From the NCBI GenBank assembly GCA_021234155.1, contig JAJEKV010000064.1, forward strand, positions 2,294,001-2,358,000: 64,000 nt of DNA. The letters run 5' to 3'. The DNA comes from Isoetes taiwanensis. Taxonomy: Eukaryota; Streptophyta; Lycopodiopsida; Isoetales; Isoetaceae. The notes beneath the pieces were generated by a model. The model did no database searches. It was not told the DNA's origin and saw only the letters and a program-made list of their open reading frames with translations. This document shows, piece after piece, positions 42,755 to 56,717 of this stretch. The position numbers and the translations under genes were made by a program. Positions within the stretch are counted from its first letter, which is position 1, and each line of letters starts with the position of its first letter.

Positions 42755-45583
42755 AAACAACAAAAAAAAGGAATAATACCTTTTGATATCATTATCAGAT
42801 GGATGATTTTGAAAGTACAATTGGAGAAAATTAACAACCTCATGTGCACACTGCAGTTTGCATCCATTGTACTTCATTTGCTCTTGAGTTAGTACCCTCT
42901 TTATAACTGCACCAGCACCATCATGCTCACCTTTGCCATGTGAGCTAGCAAAAAAATTCCATAGGAGATCCTTACCCTTTCTCCCATAAAATCTACCAAG
43001 AAAATGGAATGGTCTTGAAGACTTGAACTGTGAAGAACAGCCATCACTCCAAAATACATGTTTCTTATATTCAATTCCAATACTTTGCAACCAATCAGCA
43101 TGCATTTGTAGACAATGTTGGACAAATTCTGTGTCATGTGTTTTGTCATCACTAATATAGAAATGAGTCTCCTTCACAATACCTTTGAGAGTTTGTTTTC
43201 TCTTCTCCTTGGCTGAGTCCTTGTTCTTCTTGTTCAAGCTCTCTTCCTCTCTCTTCCTTCTTTCTTCTTCTTCTTCTTTCTTCATCCTCCTGTAAGTAAT
43301 ATGCACTAGAATTGACACACGATCGGTATGCCAATGGCGAGGATTGAGCTTCTGTTGGATCTTAAATCCGTAATTTTTTCGCAAAGTCTATGACAGAAAC
43401 AATAGTATCATCTGGTATGGTTGCCAAGCATTTCTTGAATTCCTTAGCTTGCCAATGAGCTTTATAATTATGTGGAACAAAAGACTTCATAGTCTTTTTT
43501 GCATGCTCATTAAATTCAAAAGGACTGCCCGTCTTGTAGGCCAATCTAGTAACCTTTGCAGGTTTCTTAGATAGCTTGGCAGTATTCTTTCTTTGGACTT
43601 CTTGCTGACAGTTCAATGTCAAATGATTAGCTCAACTCCTAAAAAGTAATATGCTTGAATTTGATAGTTAGTACCTTTTCAAATACTTTCCATTGGACAT
43701 TGATAGACTTTTGCTTGTTCCTCTCTTTAGGACATGTTGGCAACCTGCAATACAAAAACAATAATGGCAGATGTATCGGTTCAGGTAACTTTCCCAATTC
43801 AAGAAAAAACAGTCTAGACTCTAAGACTCCTTACAGCCACAACCTAATGGTTTTGCAAATGATTTTAATCTTGGCATGAACTCAAAGGGGCTGAGAATAT
43901 GTGGATTCAGTCTGGACTGAAGTCTTGCATCAGAGCTTGTTGAAAATGATCACACCGACGGGTCAAGAATTGGTCAATGTCCCCTGGCGAGAATCAAGAT
44001 TTTGCACATCACTCTAATAGGATAATTTTGGAATTCTATCACACGGATTAGACTCTGACAACTCTGTAGAATACCTGCAAACCTTAGTGCTTCAAATAAA
44101 AGCAAGGCACAATGTGATTTAGTTACAGACTTAGTTATTTCAAGGTAGCAGACTTTGAAATTTCAGAGAACATAAATCTGCAGGCATGAACACTCAATCT
44201 TTTCCTGTGTTTGAGTGAAGCTGAGCATTCCTATCAAGCAGGGACACTCACATACAACCTGGACAAGATAACTCTGTTGAGGAAAAGATGACCAAGACTA
44301 TCGAGGAAACTTGGGTTTAGATTAGATACTACTTAAAAGTAATGTACAAGCAAAAGGAAACCATACTTACTTCTTTAACCCACACTTTGTACAAGTCTGC
44401 ATCAAACACACGTGCTTATGCCACTCTTCACTCTCATCCTTTTGGCACACCACCATTCTCCAATAATCACTAGTTGATTTAATGGTGTTCTCCTTGGCCA
44501 TCTGTGATCGACTGGGCCACAAACTTTGCACTTACATTTACATTCCTTTGTGAACACCATGAGGATCTGTCCTCATATTATTGATGGCTTTGCCTTACAA
44601 ATTCTAAATGCAAATGGTATTGGCAAAGAACAGGTCTCCCTTTCTTTTAATTTTCTAATGTAGCTTGGCCCGGTTTTCGAAAGCTTCTTTGGGACATCTT
44701 CATATCTGGATGTTCCTTCTTGAAACCAAGATATAGTTGAACTCGCACAATGAAAAAATTTAGTTACTTTCTAAACAAAAAGAAAGAAAGAAAGCATTCA
44801 AAATGTATGGTCGAAACTATACCTGTGTCATCTCTAGCAGATGAATAGGATGATCAATTTTCTCACCTTTATCATTCAAATGCTTCCTCACATGCTTCTT
44901 ATAAGGTGATACTCTGGTATTTTCATCCCAATACTTCCTGACTGTGGCTATTTCTTCAGCTGTGAAGGCATCTTTTCTTCTCTTCCTTCCAAACATTGAC
45001 CAGGGGCCAGCCTCAGATTCTGCAAAAATTCGTCTTCTAAATGCCATGGCAACAGTTTTTCGTGGAATAGATAGAACCCTTGAAATTGCAGATTGATTGA
45101 TCCCTGGGCCCGAACAGGCTGCCATTTGTAGAGTGCTCTTTCTTGCTTGCAAAATATCAGTTTTTCTTTGCATTTTTTGGGCCTGCATTGTCTCTCGGAC
45201 ATTGGAAATCATGGTATGCATTACAGCCAGGTTCTTGGGATCTGGTAATTCTCCTTGCAATGGTAAATGTGTATTTTTCTTCAAAAGTCTTTGAAGAATT
45301 CTCCCTTTGTCTAAATCCTCTGAAACATTCCTCACAATGTGATTAAAAGAGTCAGTTAGCTCTTTTGACAGCTCTTGCAACCTTCTATCACTGAGAAATG
45401 TTTTCTCTTCTTCTCATTTGGTGCAATGTTTTCTTTTTCCTTTAGTTTCAATCTCTTTCTAGATTCTCTCTTCCTCTTGGCTTCAAAATCCAGCTAAATT
45501 CTCCTTTCCTGATCAGCAATGCTCTCGGAATTAGAATTGGGATTGGCATTCAGATTGAGAATTGCAAGTGAATTATCAGCCAT
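42608..45583 (-). pseudogene. Transposase-like ORF2 of the TIR transposon (multi-exon, broken)
   Basis: Starts at ATG 45583 (MADNSLAILNLNANPNSNSE), with a stop near 45496 and a frameshift near 45415. 44817-45380 is helical and basic with a helix-turn-helix-like part (NQSAISRVLSIPRKTVAMAF) and ends at a CACAG|GTATAG donor. A further part at about 44380-44700 carries HPDMKMSQRSFEN and a Cys-rich end (CLMQTCTKCGLKK). 42790-43620 holds the core: DDTIVSVIDFA, then after a one-base slip NYGFKIQQKL; VFWSDGCSSQFKSSRPFHFL; WNFFASSHGKGEHDGAGAVI. The Asp residues in VIDFA, WSDGC and HDG are candidate metal ligands. Similar text occurs in uncharacterised eukaryotic transposon proteins; I cannot give a superfamily name. 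Confidence 0.65.
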
Positions 45584-45880
45584 GAGAACAGATCAAAGAT
45601 TGAATTGGATTGGAATTGAAGACAGCCAGGAAAATCTCGTTCTGAAATCTTGAAAAGAATGACAACCAAGAATTTCCCTCCAAGAATCCGGCCATCTAGA
45701 AATCCCGCCAAACATGAAAATTCATCTCCCAATTCGCGCGGGATCATCCATGTCATCGATCCCTAACTCCACGGGATGATCCGTTCTATTTCTGGAGTAA
45801 TCATCAAACGATGTCGTTGAACGAAAAGGCACTCGAGGGTAAAGCACCTAAAGCACTTACAGCACTTGTCCGGACAGTGC

Positions 45881-45910
45881 TTTTTGGGTAGCATTACCAT
45901 ATTTACACCC
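45881..45910 (-). repeat. Right terminal inverted repeat
   Basis: Perfect inverted match of 30240-30269. Just inside lies a near-palindrome around TGTCCGGACA (45868-45877) and GCACTT motifs. TTTG follows at 45911. Confidence 0.85.
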
Positions 45911-46077
45911 TTTGACTGTCTTGAAGAGGGAATTGGCTCAGAATTAGTCTCCAATTGCATATCCATGGAGATCTGGCCTGTCATTTTCCGGGTCCTTCTT
46001 GGTGCCATTTTTTCAACCCGAGGAGGCACGAAAGGCTTGCTGGTTGCTGGCAAAGCAGATCGAGAGGCCTTAGACAT
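45911..46077 (-). pseudogene. Harbinger Myb/SANT-like partner protein, N-terminal part
   Basis: ATG at 46077 and 55 full codons: MSKASRSALPATSKPF, then a basic PRRTRKMTG stretch (27-34) and SSRQS at the junction. The 167 nt end in codon phase 2, exactly the phase needed to continue into 30235 and downward once the transposon and one TTTG copy are removed. The gene as a whole would encode about 360 residues and run antiparallel to the transposase. Promoter sequence would lie at 46080-46400; no TATA box stands out. Confidence 0.75.
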
Positions 46078-46079
46078 CT

Positions 46080-47088
<1,009 letters not shown>

Positions 47089-47089
47089 T

Positions 47090-49440
47090 CTTCTTCTTCT
47101 TCTTCTTCGATTATGTTCTCACAAAGACTATGTTCAATTAATGTACAAAACAATTAAAAGACTTCGTTCAGAGTGAGTACATGTTTCCCAATATCTACCC
47201 TGGGGTTTTAAGCCAGGCCACATCAGGTACTCCTAGTCCCATGTATAAATGTATAAGTAATAATACACATGCAATCATGTGAAAGTTATCATATAAGCCT
47301 AAAGAGAAATTCCATGTACAGTTTCATTTAATCAGTATTCATATCCATTCAATGTTCATATCAACTTATTTTCAATCTTCTATTCCGATGCAATCTTAAT
47401 ATTTTGTATACACCACTATAATAATTCTCATTCCAACAACGTTTTTCAGTAGTTTCTCAATCTTTTTATCCCAACAATATCTTATATTCATTAAAAACCT
47501 TATATCTGTCAGCTTTCATTTGAATGCAGGCCATTAAAGGCATTGGATAACACCAAAAGGAAAGATTTAATAGTTTTCCTTTCTGAAACATGACAAGCAC
47601 TGCAATATTTTTTATCAATGTTCCAGAGTTATAATGAAAAAGGGCAGATCTCACCCCTTTCTTTGTCCATATCTTGATGATACCACATTCTACACGTGGT
47701 CCATAGCCACATTCTTCACGTGGTCCACCAATTGTACCAATTCAAACTGAAAACAAGTCCAGGAGAGAATGTTTTGGTTACCTGCACCCAAACAATGCCA
47801 ATGTTAGCAAATCATGGTAACAAAGCAAGGGGCGTCAGGTAAGCTATAAAACATTCTGGCTCATCGCCCTTCACCCTTCATTTTCAGAATGAATGAAAAT
47901 GATATAAAGCAATAGAACCTTGGGTTCAGAATTCAGCTTAAGTAACCACTCTTATTTCTTTAAACATGGCTGCATACCCCAGCCGTAATCAGCCAAAATC
48001 ATATACAACACTGGTTATGCACTTAAAACAGGAATAGTCAAACGCAGTGGCATCACATTATCCTGCTTCCTTTGTTTTCAGCCACCAGGCGCCATATTCC
48101 ATTCTTTTATCCATACAACGCATGCCTTAGATCCACATGAGCACAAGTAAATAGCCAGCAGACCTAGTACAATGGCAACGTAGCTTCACTGGTCCATAAT
48201 CTTAGACCGTATTTTTAGCGGGCAAACTATCTGAACTATGGCCAGTCCTATCTAAACAGGGCAGCTTTATACCATCTTATATTCATTTGCTGCTGTTATG
48301 CGCAACATGTTGAACATTTGTTCAAATATCAGTTTGCATAACATATATTTTATGCGAGTATTTGAACCCAAGTCATCATAAACACAGAAGCCTTACCTGA
48401 ACCTCAGGAAAATTGAAGCGTTTAATGTAAACTAGAGTGCTTCAGAAATGCATCGTCTTACATATTCTTAACCAGATAAGATAACTGAAAGCTTCCAAAG
48501 CAGTCAACTAAAATAAGATATTGTATCATGCATTTCTTTCAAACCTGATTTCAAGACGCCTCCTTGAGCATTCGATCTTTGCCATAAAGTTTTATTTCTT
48601 GAAGGCGCCACGGGCCAAGTCTGTTTAGTTACAGCAGTATTTGATGGTAGCATATCGCGAGAATCCGATTTGGCCCGGACAAACATAAGCACCAGCCAAT
48701 CACCTTAGCATAAATCACCAACAACGGCGCTTGCAAATGCCGCTTAGGGCAATATGCCTCTTTCAGCAAAACTAGCTTTTTGTTAAACAAAGCTCCAAAA
48801 GTTGCTATGAATATCTTGGATACCACCATATCCGCTAACTAGCATGTCATCTCTCCTTATCGGCAGCGCCAAGATGCACTAGAATAAAAGGAGCGTAAGT
48901 CTAAAACTTAACTTCACTTCTTTTTCGTAAGGGCATTTGAGTTTTGTATCAAAAACATATACACATTAAATGCTTCTGGCCCACAAGCTTTATTACTAAA
49001 TGAAAAGGTCAAGGTTTTTGAAAGAATACCTCGATTACTCCAACTTGTCTTTTTCAATACACCAACCGTAAGGCTTAAAAGTTGAGAAGTCCTTTGAAAT
49101 CACACCATGTGGAATAATTGCACATCTAGTGGAATAATTGCACATCTAGGAAATCTAAATGGGCATTAAATAATAGTGGCACCCTTGATTCCCAATGGCA
49201 CCAAGTCGTGCACTTAAGATAAGTCTCAAATAAACCATGGAATTGTAGCTACAATCAACCCTTTATGAAAAAACAACATTTGGGAACTCACCTATCAAAT
49301 AAATGTATGTTCACTTGTATTTTGACAAAATGTGAGCCATGCCAATTAAAATCTATTATTTAACTAAGTTGAACTTTCCAAACTTAGCATTCGATTGAAA
49401 TTTATTTCTTCTTCTTCTTCTTCTTCTTCTTCTTCTTCTC
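47090..49440. repeat. 2.3-kb direct duplication, copy A
   Basis: Matches 50127-52361 in the same orientation from 'TTCTTCGATTATGTTCTCAC' to 'TTAGCATTCGATTGAAAT', with (TTC)n at both borders. Identity is patchy: some stretches are identical over more than 200 bp (around 48020-48290 and 48690-49190), others have many differences and indels. On the minus strand several short stretches end in splice-donor-like CAG|GT signals. Examples are PSNTAVTKQTWPVAPSR near 48550-48660 and HGSHFVKIQVNIHLFDR near 49284-49335. This suggests a decayed multi-exon gene on minus. No family was recognised with confidence. Confidence 0.7.
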
Positions 49441-49460
49441 CCACATCCCTCCCTCAGGAT

Positions 49461-49520
49461 GTAGGACACTTCTTTTTATAAGGGAAGTAGGACACCCCCT
49501 TATAAAAAGAGGGGTCCTAC
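49461..49520. repeat. Foldback with 24-bp arms
   Basis: 49461-49484 and 49497-49520 are inverted copies with two mismatches (GTAGGACACTTC.../...GGGGTCCTAC) around a 12-nt loop. MITE-like, lying in the spacer between the duplicated copies. Confidence 0.6.
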
Positions 49521-49848
49521 TTCCTTACACCAGAAGAAAATATATAATTCATTACATTTCATTGCCCAAAAAGATTGGCACAAATAGAATTAGGCAGATT
49601 GGACTATACATCCAAACCAGGGCACAATAGGCCAAGGTCACTCTATATTTGGGAAGTACTTGAATAGTACTTGAATATGGCACATCGGGCCAACATCCCA
49701 TTCTTAACATGTAGAGGTCTTGTGGCACTATGGGCCACAAACACCAATTAGTTGAGAAACTCTTTAGATCATATCTTAATACCTAAAGATTTCAACTAAT
49801 GAAAAGATGACATTTTCTTATCATAAAGCAAATAATATTCATTCTAAC

Positions 49849-50000
49849 CTGGTTGCAAGAGAAATGGGTTTGCTGTCATAGCTCATATATCTCTCTTTGC
49901 TGGAAATAAGGCACAATAAAGATCGGACAGCAGTATAGGGAGCATCCCCCACAAGTCCAAATCCCAAATCAGCTAGCTCTTTCAGCCGGAAACCTTTCAG
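49849..50000 (-). pseudogene. Exon-like segment, unidentified protein
   Basis: Bounded by a good acceptor (TTATTTTACTTCAG, 50001-50014 on minus) and donor (AACCAG|GTTAGA, 49849). Open throughout in one frame: LKGFRLKELADLGFGLVGDA, then PYTAVRSLLCLISSKERYMS and YDSKPISLATR. The GDAPY stretch recalls the D-P-P-Y motif of amino-methyltransferases but has Ala for Pro. This is too weak to name a function. It lies between copies A and B of the 2.3-kb duplication and may be an exon of the same decayed gene. 50001-50126 holds nothing else. Confidence 0.4.
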
Positions 50001-50126
50001 CTGAAGTAAAATAAGAGAGCAATTAGTAATTATTAGTACCGTCTCCAAATAAGAAATCAGCACTATTTCATGGTTTCAGAAATGATGTGTTTGTTGGATA
50101 CCTCCAACAAATAGATGTCACAGTTT

Positions 50127-52361
50127 CTTCTTCGATTATGTTCTCACAAAGACTATGTTCAATTAATGTACAAAACAATTAAAAGACTTCGTTCAGAGTG
50201 AGTACATGTTTCCCAATATCTACCCTGGGGTTTTAAGCCAGGCCACATCAGGTACTCCTAGTCCCATGTATAAATGTATAAGTAATAATACACATGCAAT
50301 CATGTGAAAGTTATCATATAAGCCTAAAGAGAAATTCCATTTGCAGTTTCATTTAATAAGTATTCGTATCCATTCAATGTTCATATCCACTTATTTTCAA
50401 TCTTCTATTCCGATGCAATCTTAATATATAATAATTCTCTTTCCAACAACATTTTTCAGTAGTTTCTCAATTCTTTTTATCCCAAAAATATCTTATATTC
50501 ATTAAAAACTTTAAATCTGTTAGCTTTCATTCGAATGCAGGCCATTAAAGGCATTGCATAACACCAAAAGGAAAAGATTTAATATTTTGCCTTTTTGAAA
50601 CATGACAAGCACTGCAATATTTTTTATCAATGTTCCACTGTTATCATGAAAAAGGGCAGATCTCACCCCTTTCTTTGTCCATGTCTTGATGATACCACAT
50701 TCTACACGTGGTCTATGGCCACATTCTTCACGTGGTCCACCAATTGTACCAATTCAAACTGAAAACAAGTCCAGGAGAGAATGTTTTGGTTACCTGCACC
50801 CAACCAATGCAAATGTTAGCAAAATTGGTAACAAAGCAAGGGGCGTCAGGTAAGCTATAAAACATTCTGGCTCATCGCCCTTCACCCTTCAATTTCAGAA
50901 TGAATGAAAAACCAAATCAATTTAAAGCAATAGAACCTTGGGTTCAGAAATAAGCTTTAGTAACCACTCTTATTACTTCAAAAGTGGCTGCTTACCCCAG
51001 CCATAACTAGCGAAAATTATGTACTACACTGGTTATGCACTTAAAACAGGAATAGTCAAACGCAGTGGCATCACATTATCCTGCTTCCTTTGTTTTCAGC
51101 CACCAGGCGCCATATTCCATTCTTTTATCCATACAACGCATGCCTTAGATCCACATGAGCACAAGTAAATAGCCAGCAGACCTAGTACAATGGCAACGTA
51201 GCTTCACTGGTCCATAATCTTAGACCGTATTTTTAGCGGGCAAACTATCTGAACTATGGCCAGTCCTATCTAAACAGGGCAGCTTTATACCATCATATAT
51301 TCATTTGCTGCTATTATATGCAACAGGCTGAACATTTGTCCAAGTATTAGTTTGCATAACATATATTTTATGCGAGTATTTGAACCCAAGTCATCATAAA
51401 CACAGAAGCCTTACCTGAACCTCAGTAAAATTGAAGCGTTTAATGTAAACTAGAGTGCTTCAGAAATGCATCGCCATACATATTCTCAACCAGATAACTA
51501 AAAGCTTCCAAAGCATATAGCTATAATAAGTTATTGTATTAAGCATCTCTTTCAAACCTGATTCAAGTTGCCTCCTTCCGTGTTCGATCTTTGCCATAAC
51601 GTTATGCTTCTTGAAGGCGCCACGGGCCAAGTCTGTTTAGTTACAGCAGTATTTGATGGTAGCATATACGCAGAATCCGATTTGGCCCAGACAAACATAA
51701 GCACCAGCCAATCACCTTAGCATAAATCACCAACAACGGCGCTTGCAAATGCCGCTTAGGGCAATATGCCTCTTTCAGCAAAACTAGCTTTTTGTTAAAC
51801 AAAGCTCCAAAAGTTGCTATGAATATCTTGGATACCACCATATCCGCTAACTAGCATGTCATCTCTCCTTATCGGCAGCGCCAAGATGCACTAGAATAAA
51901 AGGAGCGTAAGTCTAAAACTTAACTTCACTTCTTTTTCGTAAGGGCATTTGAGTTTTGTATCAAAAACATATACACATTAAATGCTTCTGGCCCACAAGC
52001 TTTATTACTAAATGAAAAGGTCAAGGTTTTTGAAAGAATACCTCGATTACTCCAACTTGTCTTTTTCAATACACCAACCGTAAGGCTTAAAAGTTGAGAA
52101 GTCCTTTGAAATCACACCATGTGGAATAATTGCACATCTAGTGGAATAATTGCACATCTAGGAAATCTAAATGGGCATTAAATAATAGTGGCACCCTTGA
52201 TTCCCAATGGCACAATCAACCCTTTATGAAAAAACAACATTTGGGAACTCACCTATCAAATAAATGTATGTTCACTTGTATTTTGACAAAATGTGAGCCA
52301 TGCCAATTAAAATCTATTATTTAACTAAGTTGAACTTTCCAAACTTAGCATTCGATTGAAA
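50127..52361. repeat. 2.3-kb direct duplication, copy B
   Basis: Second copy of 47096-49420. It lacks about 57 bp present in copy A (around 49207-49255) and carries small substitutions. It leads into the long TTC/TC tract. Confidence 0.7.
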
Positions 52362-55156
<2,795 letters not shown>

Positions 55157-55271
55157 GCTGAATTCTTTGTTGTCAGAGTTTCCACCCTCCCTCCTCCGAT
55201 ATCTGGGTTGGGCTTTGTCTCTTTTTCCATGATTTTTCTCTTGGATTTTTTCATTGATCTTGCTTTTATTC

Positions 55272-55466
<195 letters not shown>

Positions 55467-55817
55467 GACTAGCCTTATGTTGAAAATGCTTCACACACTG
55501 GAATAAAATAAAAGAGAAGTAGCAGTCTAAGATACTGAAATAGTGAATGTACTTAGCGGTCTAAGTTAGATATTGGGGTACAAAAAAGTGCGATAAGCAG
55601 AAGCGGAGAAAGCACGCCAAGCAGCACGAACCGACATACTTTTTTTATTTCCGCGCCAACAATGATTTTGATTATCAGACCTCTATTCATTCACGCCTAA
55701 GATTGCGCTTCTATTGCATTTAGATTCTTGCATTTTGCAGATTGAAGATTTCTCTTCCCGACTCTTGTTTCGGCTTCCTTGTTTCTTGCTGCTTTTTTTA
55801 TAGTATCTTCTTTTTCC

Positions 55818-56710
55818 ATGGCTAGTGAAGGACTTATCCTGCAGCAGAAGTTGAAATGGCTGCAGGACAATGTCACTGTAGATGATTGGAATAGTGTTTA
55901 GTCGGAGCCATTCGACATAGAAAAAGGCAAAATCAAAATTTACTTTGTCTGCCATCATTTGAAGCAAAAATTGGACGAGTTGATCGATTTCCTGTATCCA
56001 GATGGAGGTGTCCCGAGTAATGAATTGAAAAAACCGGTAGCATTCGCATTTGCATGGCAACATTGCAATTGGGCAGAGAAAAACCCTGAGGCTCATCTGG
56101 TTGATTGGGATTCTTACAAGAAACAAGTCACTCTTTGGTCCAAGAAGAAACAAAAGGATGATTTTGATGTTAAAAAAGAAGATGTTAAAAGGATAAAAAA
56201 TACAGTTCCTTAAGGCCAAAGCACGCCTCAAGCTTCAGGCAGATCAATGCCTCAACTTGAATTTAAGGTGAAAGAAGGTCAGACTTCTGAGTTTTCTGTT
56301 TGCAATTTAAGTTTCAACATTTCTTTGATTAAAGAGGAGGTTAGCAAGTTGGAAACAGATATAGACAAATGCACAACTGATCTGGTAAGAATAATTAGTA
56401 CCATTGAGGTAGATAAGAACTCTCTAGCAAGGGAAGAGAGAATGATTGAGATTGGAAGGAAGAAAGGAGTTAATAAGAATGGAGAATGAGTTGTCTGCTT
56501 TGAATGACAAAGCAGACAAGAATGATGGAGACTTGAGGCAAATAGAACATTTAAAGCAAAAAATAAGTGGTGAAGTATAATTCTGCTCAAAACTGGAAGC
56601 TTGTCTTCCAAAGGTCAGTGTTGAAGCATTACAAGAGAAGGAAAAGAAGGAAAGGTTAAAAGATTCATTGGAATTCAGGTTACAAGAAAGCAGGGATTGC
56701 TTACAAGCTG
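55818..56710 (+). pseudogene. Second copy of transposon ORF1, decayed
   Basis: ATG at 55818, then QQKLKWLQDNVTVDDWNSV, a stop (55899) where ORF1 of the 30-kb copy has Trp-Gln, then LKQKLDELIDFLYPDGG, VPSNELKK, AFAFAWQHCNWAEKNPEAHL. A second stop follows at 56211; the same frame continues with a long coiled coil (SLIKEEVSKLETDIDKCTTD and REERMIEIGRKKG) to 56489, then shifts frame (ENELSALNDKADKNDGDLRQ). The RING-like end is absent because an LTR element begins near 56718. Similarity to 30480-31006 is at the protein level only, so the two transposons belong to different subfamilies. Confidence 0.65.
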
Positions 56711-56717
56711 CTAGATA

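Larger units (their letters stand above)
30240..45910. mobile_element. TIR DNA transposon with ORF1 and transposase-like ORF2, nested in the Myb-like gene
   Basis: The ends are 30-bp perfect inverted repeats (30240-30269 and 45881-45910; each starts GGGTGTAAATATGG and ends ACCCAAAAA). A TTTG duplication flanks them. Subterminal GCACTT/TAAAGCACTT motifs follow on both sides. After subtraction of the 11-kb gypsy insert the transposon is about 4.6 kb. It has two convergent genes: ORF1 on plus (30480-31006 plus 42049-42754) and ORF2 on minus (42608-45583). The family matches none of the plant superfamilies I can name from TIR, TSD and protein motifs. Both genes are damaged, so the copy is dead. 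Confidence 0.8.

Noticed and set aside
30240-45910. The inverted repeats as ends of the Harbinger element itself
   Set aside because: They lie inside the Myb-like gene, and deleting the interval with one TTTG copy leaves that frame open, so they belong to a later insertion.
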